Below are positions 34,127 to 42,409 of a DNA stretch of 64,000 bases, in pieces (within the stretch, counting starts at the first letter, position 1; the number at the start of each line of letters is the position of its first letter). Source of the stretch: Gp7-AA6 sp036395755. GTDB lineage: Bacteria; Acidobacteriota; Thermoanaerobaculia; UBA5066; Gp7-AA6. The stretch is taken from the NCBI GenBank assembly GCA_036395755.1, contig DASWCZ010000082.1, forward strand, positions 5,387 through 69,386, read 5' to 3'. A model generated the notes under the pieces. The model was not told the origin of the DNA and searched no databases. It was given only the letters and a program-made list of their open reading frames with translations. A program made the translations under genes and the position numbers.

Positions 34127-34212
34127 GGCGTTTACCTCGCTCGAAGCCGGATTCTACCGCCGGGCCCGGAACTTGCTCTTTTTCAGTCCGGCAGGAACAG
34201 GAGGGCACGAAC

Positions 34213-34413
34213 ATGAAGTGGATGAACGCTTATCTCATCGGGTACTTCATCTTTCTGGCGGGCATCGCTCTGGCCCTGTGGAAGACCGGAATCCTGGCCT
34301 CGATCGGATCCACCTGGGCGCTGATCGGCCTCGTGATCGCCGTCGGCATCGGCATCATGGTGTCCGTCACGAACAGCGGAAAGAAGGAGACGATCGAAGT
34401 CGATCGGAGCTAG
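34213..34413 (+). CDS. small membrane protein (66 aa)
   Basis: Two membrane helices (about 6-25 and 31-53) with a charged C-terminal tail make up the protein. An aggagg lies nine bases before the ATG at 34213. It looks like a bacterial small inner-membrane protein; no family is recognised. It converges with the cobalamin adenosyltransferase gene. Confidence 0.75.
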   Translation: MKWMNAYLIGYFIFLAGIALALWKTGILASIGSTWALIGLVIAVGIGIMVSVTNSGKKETIEVDRS

Positions 34414-34422
34414 ACCCGGCCC

Positions 34423-34986
34423 TTACCTCCGGCTGTCCCACAAAACGTCCGGAACTCCCTTCCGCCGGTTCTCCGAGCGCGCCATCACGAACAGCGCATC
34501 GGAGAGGCGGTTCAGATACACGATCACGTGGGCTCCGACCGCCTCACTCCGCGACAGCGCCACGACCAGGCGCTCGGCCCTCCGGCACACGGCGCGCGCG
34601 ACATGGAGTTGCGCGGCGGCCGCCGATCCCCCCGGCAGCACGAAATTCTCGAGCGGCGGAAGGTCTTCCGAGAGCCTGTCGATCGACCGCTCGAGGGCGT
34701 CGACGTGGCGCGCTTCGATCCTCGGAACGGGCCGCGCCGCCTTGTCTTCCTCCGTGACGCAGAGGTCGCTTCCCAGGTGGAAGAGATCGTTCTGGATCGC
34801 GCCGAGGGCCTCGGCGAGCACGGCGTCCAGCCCGGAGGCGATCGCGACCCCCAGGTGGCTGTTCAGCTCGTCGACGGTCCCGTAGGCCTCCACCCGTCGA
34901 GAGTCCTTCGCGACGCGCCCTCCTCCGCCGAGAGAGGTCGTTCCGTCGTCGCCGGTGCGCGTGTAGACCTTCGTGATGCGGGGCAT
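34423..34986 (-). CDS. pduO: PduO-type cob(I)alamin adenosyltransferase
   Basis: The 187-residue enzyme transfers adenosyl from ATP to reduced cobalamin, making adenosylcobalamin. Family motifs are TKVYTRTGDDGTTSLGGG, VEAYGTVDELNSHLG, NDLFHLGSDL and RRAERLVVALS. Length matches the family. A gaggag lies immediately before the ATG at 34986. It follows the riboswitch-controlled receptor gene on the same strand by about 105 bp occupied by a dispersed repeat, so it probably belongs to the same B12 regulon. Confidence 0.94.
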   Translation of the reverse strand: MPRITKVYTRTGDDGTTSLGGGGRVAKDSRRVEAYGTVDELNSHLGVAIASGLDAVLAEALGAIQNDLFHLGSDLCVTEEDKAARPVPRIEARHVDALERSIDRLSEDLPPLENFVLPGGSAAAAQLHVARAVCRRAERLVVALSRSEAVGAHVIVYLNRLSDALFVMARSENRRKGVPDVLWDSRR

Positions 34987-34998
34987 ACTCCTCTCCTG

Positions 34999-35090
34999 GT
35001 CACCCCGAGCGAACGGAGGGATCCCTCGTCGCTTCGCTCCTCGGGATGACAGCGTAAATTGCTTCACTCCTCGGGATGACAGCGTGAACG
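34999..35090. repeat. ATCCCTCGC/GCTCGGGATGAC-family repeat
   Basis: This is an intergenic element made of near-palindromic units (ccccgagcgaacggaggg, atccctcg...ctcctcgggatgac), with a second shorter unit. It shares its core with elements at 37.8, 39.8 and 50.9 kb. It sits between the receptor and adenosyltransferase genes and could modulate readthrough. Confidence 0.7.
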
Positions 35091-35091
35091 T

Positions 35092-37416
35092 TCAGAACGA
35101 AACCTCCAGCCCGCCGGCGATCCGGCGGCCGGAGGCGGGAAATCCGTTGGCCTCCTCGTACCGACGATCGTTCAGGTTCTGCGCGCGCAGATAGGGCGCG
35201 AGGGATCCCATGCGATAACGCGCGTAGAGATCGAAACGCCAGTAGGACGGCTCCTCGACCCGGTCGGTGGTCGACAGCGCTTTGACGTCGCTTCGCGGTC
35301 CGACGAAGACCGCGCGCGGAGACACGTCCAGCCGGGAAACCGGCGTCAGCGTCATGCCCAGGAACCCGCTGTGGCGAGGACGCCGGATGAGCGCGAGTCC
35401 CGTGTCCCGGTCCTCCGTGTCGAGGTACGTGTAGCCGGCGTCCACGGAGGTCACGCTGGAGATCGCCTGACGCCAGGACAGCTCCGCGCCCCGGGACCGC
35501 GCGCGGCCGACGTTGAAATTCAACCCTGTCGCGAAATCGTAGACGATCAGATGGCGGAAATCGTTCCAGAACACCGACGCCGACGCTCGCCCGCCGGCCA
35601 CTTCGTATTCCGCGCCGAGGTCGTAGGAGGTCGAACGCTCCGGCTGGAGATCGGGGTTGCCGGAAAACGGATAGAAGAGCTCTCCAACCGACGGCGCTCG
35701 AAAACCGGTTCCGCCCGATGCCCGAAGCTTCCAGCGCCCCGTGCGCCAGGAGATCGAGGCTCTCGGGCTCCAGACGTCGCCGAACCGGGAATGGTCGTCG
35801 TATCGCAAGCCCGCGGTGGCGAGCCATCCTCCGGCCAGGTCGATCGAGTCCTCGCCGCCAACGCTCCAGATCGTCGCGTGCTCTCCATCGAGGTTCACTC
35901 CGAAGTTCGAGGAGTCTTCGACCTTCCAGCGCTGCCACTCGGCGAAAGCGGTCAAGCGGTGCGCCCCGGCGGAGAAAGTGTCGGCGGCCCGCCCCTCGAG
36001 CGTCCGGGCATCCGTGTGCGACTGGAAAGACGGACTCTCGAAAGACGGCCGCGAACGAACCCAGCCGAGGGTCACGCTCGCGGAGTGTCCGGACGCGGGA
36101 TGAAACGTCGCCGGGAGGACGATGCGGTCCTCCCGCGGAAAATAACGATTTTCCGGGGTCTCGCCGCCGACCGGCCCCGGCAGGCCCAGCTCGCCGTCGG
36201 CGGTCGATCCCTCGAGCGCCACGCGGGTGTCTCCGAACCGGCCCTCCAGGCGCAGCGAGCCCGAGCGCTCCCGCCAGTCGTCGTTGACGCGATCGCCGTT
36301 GTCCTGCCGATCCCGGGCACTCGCCGCAATCCCGAAGAACGTCGTCCCCGCCGAGGCGAAAGCTTCGAGCTCGCGCTGATCGTGGTTCCCCGCCTCTCCG
36401 ACCACGCGCCCCGAGAATTTGTCGCCCGCCGGCCGCGTGAACACGTGGACGACGCCTCCGATCGACTCCGATCCATACAGCGCGGAGAAGGGGCCGCGGA
36501 CGATCTCGATCCGCTCGATGTTCTCCGTGGAAAGAAGCGTGAAGTCGTAACCCGGGAAGAAAGGTGAGTTCACGCGCACCCCGTCGACGAGCACGAGGGT
36601 ATGGGTCGAGTTCGCGCCGCGCAGGAAGACCGACGTCTGCGCGCCCGGTCCGCCCGAGCGAGCGACGAGGGCGCCCGGAACCGACCGGAGCACGTCCTGC
36701 ACCGTTCGCCATCCGTTCCTCTCGATGTCTTCGCGCGTGACGACGGTGACTGCCGCGCCGACCTCGTTGATCCCTTCCGGCGCTGCGGTTGCGGTCACGA
36801 CCACGCTTTCGGAGACCGGCGGGACCTGCGCGGCCGCGACGGACCCGGCCTCGAAGCTCGAGACGGCGACCGCGATGCCGATCGCGGCGACGCTGCGCAG
36901 GGCGCGGCGCGCTGCCTCCCGGCGTGCGATCGCATCCAGGCCGAAGAGCACCGCGGTTCCGGCGAGCTCCGCGGCGAGCGTGTTCCAGAAGAACGGGAGG
37001 GCGAGAACGTAAGCGGCCGCGAGTCCCGCCGGCGTCGGTGGATAGCCTCCCCCGGACACCCAGACGGCGAAGTTCGTCGTCAGAAAGAAGAAGACCGCCC
37101 CGCCGGCGGAGAGTGCCGCGAGGCGTCCGGCGCGGGCATTTCCGGCGAGTCGGCGACCGACGAGGACCATCAGAGCAAAGGATCCGTAGACGGCGATCCG
37201 CACGAACGTGACCGCTCTCCGCCCGGAACCCGGGTCGAGGACCAGATCCGACAAGAGCATCGCGGCGATCGGGACGGCCCACGCCCACCGGCGCGGGAGT
37301 CGGGCGCCGGCGTAGAGACCAATGGCGCCCAGCGCGACGAAATTGGGGGGATGGGGAAGGAGCCGGGAAAAAGCGCCGAGGAGAACGAGCAGGACGGCGG
37401 TCGTCGCGGTCGTCAT
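35092..37416 (-). CDS. DUF6580-like membrane domain fused to a BtuB-like TonB-dependent receptor
   Basis: The 774-residue protein joins two modules. Residues 1-165 form an inner-membrane-type domain of five or six helices (FSRLLPHPPNFVALGAIGLY, FWNTLAAELAGTAVLFGL), resembling a DUF6580-type putative vitamin transporter. A second signal-like stretch (173-196) follows, then a TonB box (ESVVVTATA, about 203-211), a plug (about 213-330, DVLRSVPGA, RGPFSALYGSESIGGVV) and a 22-strand-type barrel ending in F. The ATG at 37416 has gggagg upstream. No internal ATG/GTG marks a separate receptor gene, but post-translational cleavage at about 197 is possible. A B12 riboswitch lies upstream. Confidence 0.88.
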   Translation of the reverse strand: MTTATTAVLLVLLGAFSRLLPHPPNFVALGAIGLYAGARLPRRWAWAVPIAAMLLSDLVLDPGSGRRAVTFVRIAVYGSFALMVLVGRRLAGNARAGRLAALSAGGAVFFFLTTNFAVWVSGGGYPPTPAGLAAAYVLALPFFWNTLAAELAGTAVLFGLDAIARREAARRALRSVAAIGIAVAVSSFEAGSVAAAQVPPVSESVVVTATAAPEGINEVGAAVTVVTREDIERNGWRTVQDVLRSVPGALVARSGGPGAQTSVFLRGANSTHTLVLVDGVRVNSPFFPGYDFTLLSTENIERIEIVRGPFSALYGSESIGGVVHVFTRPAGDKFSGRVVGEAGNHDQRELEAFASAGTTFFGIAASARDRQDNGDRVNDDWRERSGSLRLEGRFGDTRVALEGSTADGELGLPGPVGGETPENRYFPREDRIVLPATFHPASGHSASVTLGWVRSRPSFESPSFQSHTDARTLEGRAADTFSAGAHRLTAFAEWQRWKVEDSSNFGVNLDGEHATIWSVGGEDSIDLAGGWLATAGLRYDDHSRFGDVWSPRASISWRTGRWKLRASGGTGFRAPSVGELFYPFSGNPDLQPERSTSYDLGAEYEVAGGRASASVFWNDFRHLIVYDFATGLNFNVGRARSRGAELSWRQAISSVTSVDAGYTYLDTEDRDTGLALIRRPRHSGFLGMTLTPVSRLDVSPRAVFVGPRSDVKALSTTDRVEEPSYWRFDLYARYRMGSLAPYLRAQNLNDRRYEEANGFPASGRRIAGGLEVSF

Positions 37417-37519
37417 TCGAACCTCCCGTTCGACGAGACGAGATCTCCGGGCGGTGAAGAGGGCGTCCCGCGTCTCGGAAAGTCGAGACCACGTCCCCTC
37501 TCCTTTCCCCGTCGGAGAA

Positions 37520-37700
37520 AGCGTTCCGTCCGGCAGGTTTCCTGACTTCCGGATCATCCGCCGTCGGGCTCCTTCCCGGACGCGCGACCGTCATCGATCT
37601 CACGCGTCCAGTGGTTTCTCGCCCGGGGCGTCCCCGGTGACAGTGGCGGGGGCCGCGCGGGATTCACACCCGCTTCCCTCGACCGAACGGAATCAAAGAA
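37520..37700 (-). promoter_or_regulatory. cobalamin (B12) riboswitch
   Basis: Reading the minus strand, the leader has the conserved B12-riboswitch elements in order: ggaagcgggtgtgaatcccg, ccccgccactgtcacc, then ccggaagtcaggaaacctgcc. The flanks attccgttc and ggacggaac can pair to close P1. It ends about 100 bases before the receptor start at 37416. High adenosylcobalamin should switch off the receptor (and probably the adenosyltransferase). Confidence 0.92.
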
Positions 37701-37732
37701 CGAGCGGCGAATTTACCGCTCTTCTTCGCCAA

Positions 37733-37922
37733 TGTCATCCCGACTTTTCCAATGGCATCCCGACTTTTCCAGTGTCATTCCGAGGGCGAAGCCCGAGGGA
37801 TCTCTTCCAAGCCTCCTTTTCCAGTGTCATCCCGAGGGCGAAGCCCGAGGGATCTCGTCTTCGAACCGGAAGAGATCCCTCGCTCCGCTCGGGATGACAG
37901 CCGGGCGGGCTCGGAATGACAG
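37733..37922. repeat. cluster of ATCCCTCGC/GCTCGGGATGAC-family repeat units
   Basis: Several units of tgtcatcccgagggcgaagcccgagggatct alternate with short tgtcatcccgacttttcc pieces, then close with the inverse agatccctcgctccgctcgggatgac. It fills the gap between the riboswitch and larB. The units are palindromic enough to fold. No gene is supported in this gap. Confidence 0.78.
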
Positions 37923-37950
37923 TGAGGCCCGGATATCATCCGGCACAACA

Positions 37951-38739
37951 ATGCCGGTCCTCGACTACACGCTCGACTTCGATCGTCTGCGCCGCGTCGG
38001 GTTCCCGGAAGTCGTTCTCGCTCAAGGAAAGACGACCACGCAGATCGCGGAGATCTGCCGCCAGCTCGCCCGCGCCCACGATGTCCTCGTAACGCGCCTC
38101 TTCCCCGAACAGTGGGAAGAGCTGGCCGTCAACCCCTTGCCCGGGAGGGCGGATTACGACGAGCGGTCCGGGACCCTCCACATCTCGGTCGGAAAGCCGA
38201 TGGCGCGGGTGGAAGGCAACGCGGTGCTCGTCACCGCCGGCACCGCGGACACGTTCGTCGCCGAAGAAGCCCGCCGCACGCTCGAATACCTGGGTGTCTC
38301 CTCCACGCTCGTCCCGGACGTCGGCGTAGCGGGAATCCTGCGATTCCTCTCCCGGCTCGAGGAGGTCGAGCAGGCCGACGTCGTCATCGCGGTTGCCGGC
38401 ATGGAGGCGTCCCTTTTCTCCGTCATCGGCGGGCTGGTCGGTCGCCCGGTGATCGCCGTTCCGACGTCGGGTGGTTATGGCGCCGCGTTGAACGGCGTTG
38501 CTTCGCTCCTCGCCGCGTTGAACTCCTGCGCCAACGGGGTCACCGCGGTGAACATCGACTCGGGGTATGCGGCCGCGATGGCCGCGTACCGCATTCTTTC
38601 GGGAGGGCCGCGCCGATGGGATCGAAGACGGACAAAGCGCTCCGGGACGCCCGCGAGTACATCCACGCCGCCGCGATCGGCGTCGACCGCAAACGGAAGA
38701 AAGCGCTCCTCGGCCGTCCGACGACGCCGATCGAGGTAA
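37951..38739 (+). CDS. larB: LarB-like nickel-pincer cofactor biosynthesis protein
   Basis: The 262-residue frame matches LarB (PurE-like), which carboxylates and hydrolyses NaAD on the way to the nickel-pincer cofactor of lactate racemase-type enzymes. Family stretches are VGFPEVVLAQGKT, VVTAGTADT-like LVTAGTADTFVAEE, DVGVAGILRFL, VAGMEASLFSVIGGLVGRPVIAVPTSGGYG and LNSCANGVTAVNID. LarB normally ends shortly after the NID stretch; here the frame runs about 40 codons further and overlaps the next gene by 124 bp, with a basic, unlikely tail. LarC and LarE are not in the window. The ATG at 37951 lacks a clear ribosome-binding site. Confidence 0.82.
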   Translation: MPVLDYTLDFDRLRRVGFPEVVLAQGKTTTQIAEICRQLARAHDVLVTRLFPEQWEELAVNPLPGRADYDERSGTLHISVGKPMARVEGNAVLVTAGTADTFVAEEARRTLEYLGVSSTLVPDVGVAGILRFLSRLEEVEQADVVIAVAGMEASLFSVIGGLVGRPVIAVPTSGGYGAALNGVASLLAALNSCANGVTAVNIDSGYAAAMAAYRILSGGPRRWDRRRTKRSGTPASTSTPPRSASTANGRKRSSAVRRRRSR

Positions 38740-39761
38740 GACCCGAAACCACCGTCGCCGAGCTCCTCGACTCCTACCGCGACGCGTCGTTCCAGGCACG
38801 TGCCCTCGGTAACTGCGCGGCCATCTTCGACGCGATGCTCCGCGACAAGGACCGGCCGACGATCTTCCTCGGCCTCGCCGGATCGCTCATCGCGGCCGGC
38901 ATGCGGCAGGTCTTGACCGACCTGATCGAGCACAACATGGTCGACGTTGTCGTCTCGACCGGCGCGATCATTTCGCAGGACCTCTACCAGGCGCGCGGCG
39001 GCCGCCATTACCACGGGAGCGTCCACGCGGACGACAGGGAGCTGCGCGACCTCTACATCGACCGGCTCTACGACACCTTCATCGACGAGGAGAAGTACTG
39101 GAAGACGGACCTCGCGGTCTCGCAGTTCGCCGACTCCCTCTCGGGAAAGACGCTCTCCTCCCGCGCCTTCCTCTCCCTCCTCGCGGAGAAGGCCCGCAAG
39201 GACCCGGGCTCGATCCTCGGCTCGTGCGCGAGGCGCGGCGTGCCGCTCTTCGTCCCCGCGCTGAACGACTCGTCGATCGGAATCGGCCTGACCGAGCACT
39301 ATCACCGGATGAAAAAGATCGGCCGGCAGCCGATGACGATCTCCTCCATCCGCGACAACTACGAGCTGACCCAGATCGTCGTGCAGAGCCCGGCGACCGC
39401 CGCGGTATACATCTCCGGAGGCGTCCCGAAGAACTACATCAACGACTCGATCGTGATGTCGTACATCTTCGGGATCGACACGGGCGGGCACCGCTACGCG
39501 ATCCAGGTGACGACCGACGCGCCGCACTGGGGCGGCCTGGGCGGCTCGACCCTGTCGGAGGCGACGTCCTGGGGCAAGGTGTCGAAGAAGGCCTCGCACG
39601 AGATGGCGTTCGTCGAGACGTCGGTCGCGCTGCCGCTCCTGTACGGTTACGCGCTGCAGAAGAAGGCGGCGCGAGGCCGGAAGCGGCTGTCCTTCGAGTG
39701 GAAGGAGGATGAGCTGGTGAAGGTGACCCGCGTCGACGCAGTCAAACGCGGGTCATCCTGA
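38616..39761 (+). CDS. deoxyhypusine-synthase-like protein
   Basis: The 381-residue protein belongs to the deoxyhypusine synthase family, which in bacteria probably makes spermidine-derived products such as homospermidine or modifies an unknown target. K272 in SGGVPKNYIND matches the catalytic lysine that forms the enzyme-imine intermediate. Also present are STGAIISQDLY, GSVHADD, SEATSWGKVSK and NDSSIG. The ATG at 38616 lies inside the 3' end of the larB frame. The last GSS and stop come from a dispersed repeat. Confidence 0.92.
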   Translation: MGSKTDKALRDAREYIHAAAIGVDRKRKKALLGRPTTPIEVRPETTVAELLDSYRDASFQARALGNCAAIFDAMLRDKDRPTIFLGLAGSLIAAGMRQVLTDLIEHNMVDVVVSTGAIISQDLYQARGGRHYHGSVHADDRELRDLYIDRLYDTFIDEEKYWKTDLAVSQFADSLSGKTLSSRAFLSLLAEKARKDPGSILGSCARRGVPLFVPALNDSSIGIGLTEHYHRMKKIGRQPMTISSIRDNYELTQIVVQSPATAAVYISGGVPKNYINDSIVMSYIFGIDTGGHRYAIQVTTDAPHWGGLGGSTLSEATSWGKVSKKASHEMAFVETSVALPLLYGYALQKKAARGRKRLSFEWKEDELVKVTRVDAVKRGSS

Positions 39762-39825
39762 GGCCCAAAAGGGCCGAAGGATCCCTTGAATTCGAAGGAC
39801 CCCTCGCTTCGCTCGGGATGGCAGG
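39751..39825. repeat. ATCCCTCGC/GCTCGGGATGAC-family repeat
   Basis: The element starts ggtcatcctgaggcccaaaagggccgaaggatccc and ends ccctcgcttcgctcgggatggcagg. It overlaps the stop of the deoxyhypusine-synthase-like gene and lies eight bases before the convergent DUF1573 stop, so it may serve as a shared bidirectional terminator. Confidence 0.7.
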
Positions 39826-39832
39826 GGCGCGC

Positions 39833-40885
39833 TTAGAGCACTTCCCCCCGCAGCGGGATCTCGATCACCGAGCGCTCCTTGTCGGAAGTGAAGAGTTTGA
39901 CGGTTCCCTCGAGCGCGCCCTTCTTCACGTTTCCGCTGGCCTTCACGACGACCGTGTAGGAGACGCCATCCTGCGTCGGGACGACGTCGGTCACGAAACC
40001 GGGGACGCTGACCTCGGCGCGCATGACCTTGACCGGCACGGCCGGCTTGTTGTTCGTCACGATGATGTTGCGCGTGATCGGGTCCTTTCCGGCGGTGAAG
40101 TTGCCGAAGTTGACGGTCACCGGCGTGACCGAAACGCGCGGCCGCACGATTCCGGAGACCGGGATCTCGACTGTCGGCTGCTGGGTGACGCCCGTTGCGA
40201 TCCGGATCGGCGCGTTCAGCAATCCTTCGGGAGCGTCCGGCTGCACGTTGACGTGGACCTTGTACTGCTCGCCGGGACGTCCCGGGATCTTGTCTTTGTC
40301 GCCGGCCGGCAGGATCTCCGCCTTGACGTACGGCTGCGAGGTCTCGGCGATCGTGGGACGGAAGCCTTTCTCTTCGGAGATGAGGATGACGTCCTGGCCG
40401 GCGGCGTCCCCCTTGATGACCGAGAACCGGACGAACGGCTGAGGCACGACGTCCACGAAGGGCTTGACCATCGCCTTGATGAAGAGATTCAGCTGCGGCC
40501 GTTCCGGGTCGTTGGAAACCACGAGAACCGACTTGGAGATCGGTCCCGAAAAGCTCTTGGTGTCGACGCTCGAGTGGATCTTTCCTTCCGCGCCCGGCTT
40601 GATGATGCGGTCGAATGAGGCGACCGTGCATCCGCAGGACGGACGGGCGTCGGAGATCATCAGGTCCGAGCCCCCGGTGTTCTTGACGATGAAGGTTGCC
40701 TCCACCATCTGACCCTTGGCGACCGTGCCGGCGTCCTTCGTCTCGGGCGAGATCTCGATCTTGGGCGCGGCGGCGGACGATTTCGCGGCAGCCGGCTTGG
40801 CGGCGGGCGCCTTCTGCGCCTCGAGGGCAGCAACGACGAACAGGCCCGCGGCGACGAGGCAGGCCAACCTTCCGATCTGACGCAT
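39833..40885 (-). CDS. DUF1573 exported protein
   Basis: The 350-residue protein has a signal peptide (about 1-22), an Ala/Lys-rich linker, and a DUF1573 immunoglobulin-like domain with the typical ISDARPSCGCTVASFD motif (Cys pair) and NDPERP. Two more Ig-like segments follow. It is periplasmic or surface exposed; the family is of unknown function. An aggagg lies seven bases before the ATG at 40885. Confidence 0.88.
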   Translation of the reverse strand: MRQIGRLACLVAAGLFVVAALEAQKAPAAKPAAAKSSAAAPKIEISPETKDAGTVAKGQMVEATFIVKNTGGSDLMISDARPSCGCTVASFDRIIKPGAEGKIHSSVDTKSFSGPISKSVLVVSNDPERPQLNLFIKAMVKPFVDVVPQPFVRFSVIKGDAAGQDVILISEEKGFRPTIAETSQPYVKAEILPAGDKDKIPGRPGEQYKVHVNVQPDAPEGLLNAPIRIATGVTQQPTVEIPVSGIVRPRVSVTPVTVNFGNFTAGKDPITRNIIVTNNKPAVPVKVMRAEVSVPGFVTDVVPTQDGVSYTVVVKASGNVKKGALEGTVKLFTSDKERSVIEIPLRGEVL

Positions 40886-41008
40886 TTCCGATCCTCCTGT
40901 TTCCGTTGGTGCTTTAGAGTATGCCGAACCCGTCAAACTCGGGATTACCGGCGGAAATTCCAGAATCCGGCGTTTTTGGCCGGCAATTCCCGCCTCTTGC
41001 GAAGGGCC

Positions 41009-42409
41009 ATGGCGGAACTGAAAACCATTCACCTCGTGCCGATCGGAGGCACGGCCATGACGCCGCTCGCCGCGCTCCTCGCCGAGGAGGGGCACCGCGT
41101 CACGGGAAGCGCGCTCGACCTCTACCCCCCCATGTCCACGCTGCTCGAATCCCTTCAAATCCCGGTCGCGAGAGGGTTTGCGCCCGGGCACATCCCCGCA
41201 CGCTGCGACTGCGTCGTCGTGGGGAACGCGGCGCTTCGCGACAACGTCGAAGCGGTCGAGGCGCGGCGGCGGGAGATCCCCGTCCTCTCGATGCCACAGG
41301 CCATCCGGGAGCACCTGCTGCCGGCGAAGACTTCCATCGTGGTCACCGGCACGCACGGCAAGACCACGACTTCCGCGCTGACGGCCTGGCTCCTCCTCGA
41401 CTCGAACCGGGATCCCGGATTCCTGATCGGCGGAGAGATGAAGAACATGGGCCGCGGCTATCGGCGGGGCGCCGGACCCGCCTTCGTGCTGGAGGGGGAC
41501 GAGTACAACGCCGCGTTCTTCGACCGCGGGCCGAAGTTTCTTCATTACGAGCCGCGGCATCTCTTCGTCGGCAATATCGAGTACGACCACGCGGACCTCT
41601 TTCCCGATCTCGCCTCGGTGGTCGAGGCGTTTCGCCAGGTCGTCGCGATCGTGCCGCCCGAAGGGACGATCGTCGCGAACGTGGACGACGAGCGGGTCCG
41701 GGGCATCCTTCCCGCGGCGCGCGCCCGGATCGTCCCCGTTTCTCTCGCCGACCCCGCCGCGGACTTTTCGGCGACGGAGATCGAATCCGAGCAAGAGGGA
41801 ACCCGCTTCACGCTGCTCGAGTCCGATCGAGCCGCCGGCCGGCTCTTCTCGCCGCTCGTCGGGACGCACAACCTGAGGAACGCGCTCGGCGCGATCGCGC
41901 TGGTGCGCGCGCTCGGCCTCTCGGTCGAGGAGATCGCGCGTGCGCTGCCCCGCTTCGCGGGCGTGCGCCGAAGGCTCGAGGTCAAGGGCGAGAAGAACGG
42001 AATCGTCGTCGTGGACGATTTCGCGCACCACCCGACGGCGGTCGCCGGAACGATCGCGGCGGCGCGCACGCGCTGGCCGGGACGGAGAATCTGGGCGCTC
42101 TTCGAGCCGCGCTCGAACACCGCGGGAAGGAAGCTCTTCGAGGAGGACTACGGGGACGCGTTCTCCGCCGCCGACGCGCTCGTGATCGGTCCCATCTTTC
42201 ACGCGAAGCGCTTGAAGCCGGAGGAGCGCATCGACCGCGCGGCGCTGCTCGACCGTTTCACGACGAACGGCAAACCCGCGTACGCGCCGGAGAGCCTCGA
42301 CGAGATTCCCGGAATCCTCCGGCGCGAGGCGCGCGCCGGCGACGTGCTGCTGCTCATGTCGTCGGGCGCCTTCGGGGGCCTGCCGGAGACGCTGCTCGGA
42401 GAGCTCTAG
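41009..42409 (+). CDS. mpl: UDP-N-acetylmuramate:L-Ala-gamma-D-Glu-meso-DAP ligase
   Basis: The 466-residue Mur-ligase-family enzyme reattaches recovered tripeptide to UDP-MurNAc in peptidoglycan recycling. Motifs: the N-terminal Rossmann glycine stretch IHLVPIGGTAMTPLA, P-loop GTHGKTTTSA, EGDEYNAAFFD, NIEYDHADLF and the late DDFAHHPTAV, GRRIWALFEPRSNT. Length and motifs separate it from MurC. The ATG at 41009 starts at the usual MAELKTIHL-type N-terminus. The next gene begins one base after its stop. Confidence 0.94.
   Translation: MAELKTIHLVPIGGTAMTPLAALLAEEGHRVTGSALDLYPPMSTLLESLQIPVARGFAPGHIPARCDCVVVGNAALRDNVEAVEARRREIPVLSMPQAIREHLLPAKTSIVVTGTHGKTTTSALTAWLLLDSNRDPGFLIGGEMKNMGRGYRRGAGPAFVLEGDEYNAAFFDRGPKFLHYEPRHLFVGNIEYDHADLFPDLASVVEAFRQVVAIVPPEGTIVANVDDERVRGILPAARARIVPVSLADPAADFSATEIESEQEGTRFTLLESDRAAGRLFSPLVGTHNLRNALGAIALVRALGLSVEEIARALPRFAGVRRRLEVKGEKNGIVVVDDFAHHPTAVAGTIAAARTRWPGRRIWALFEPRSNTAGRKLFEEDYGDAFSAADALVIGPIFHAKRLKPEERIDRAALLDRFTTNGKPAYAPESLDEIPGILRREARAGDVLLLMSSGAFGGLPETLLGEL

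Noticed and set aside
37732..37950. Upstream extension of larB through the repeat cluster
   Set aside because: The extension translates repeat units only (CHPEGEARGIS pattern), has no ribosome-binding site and is not family-like.
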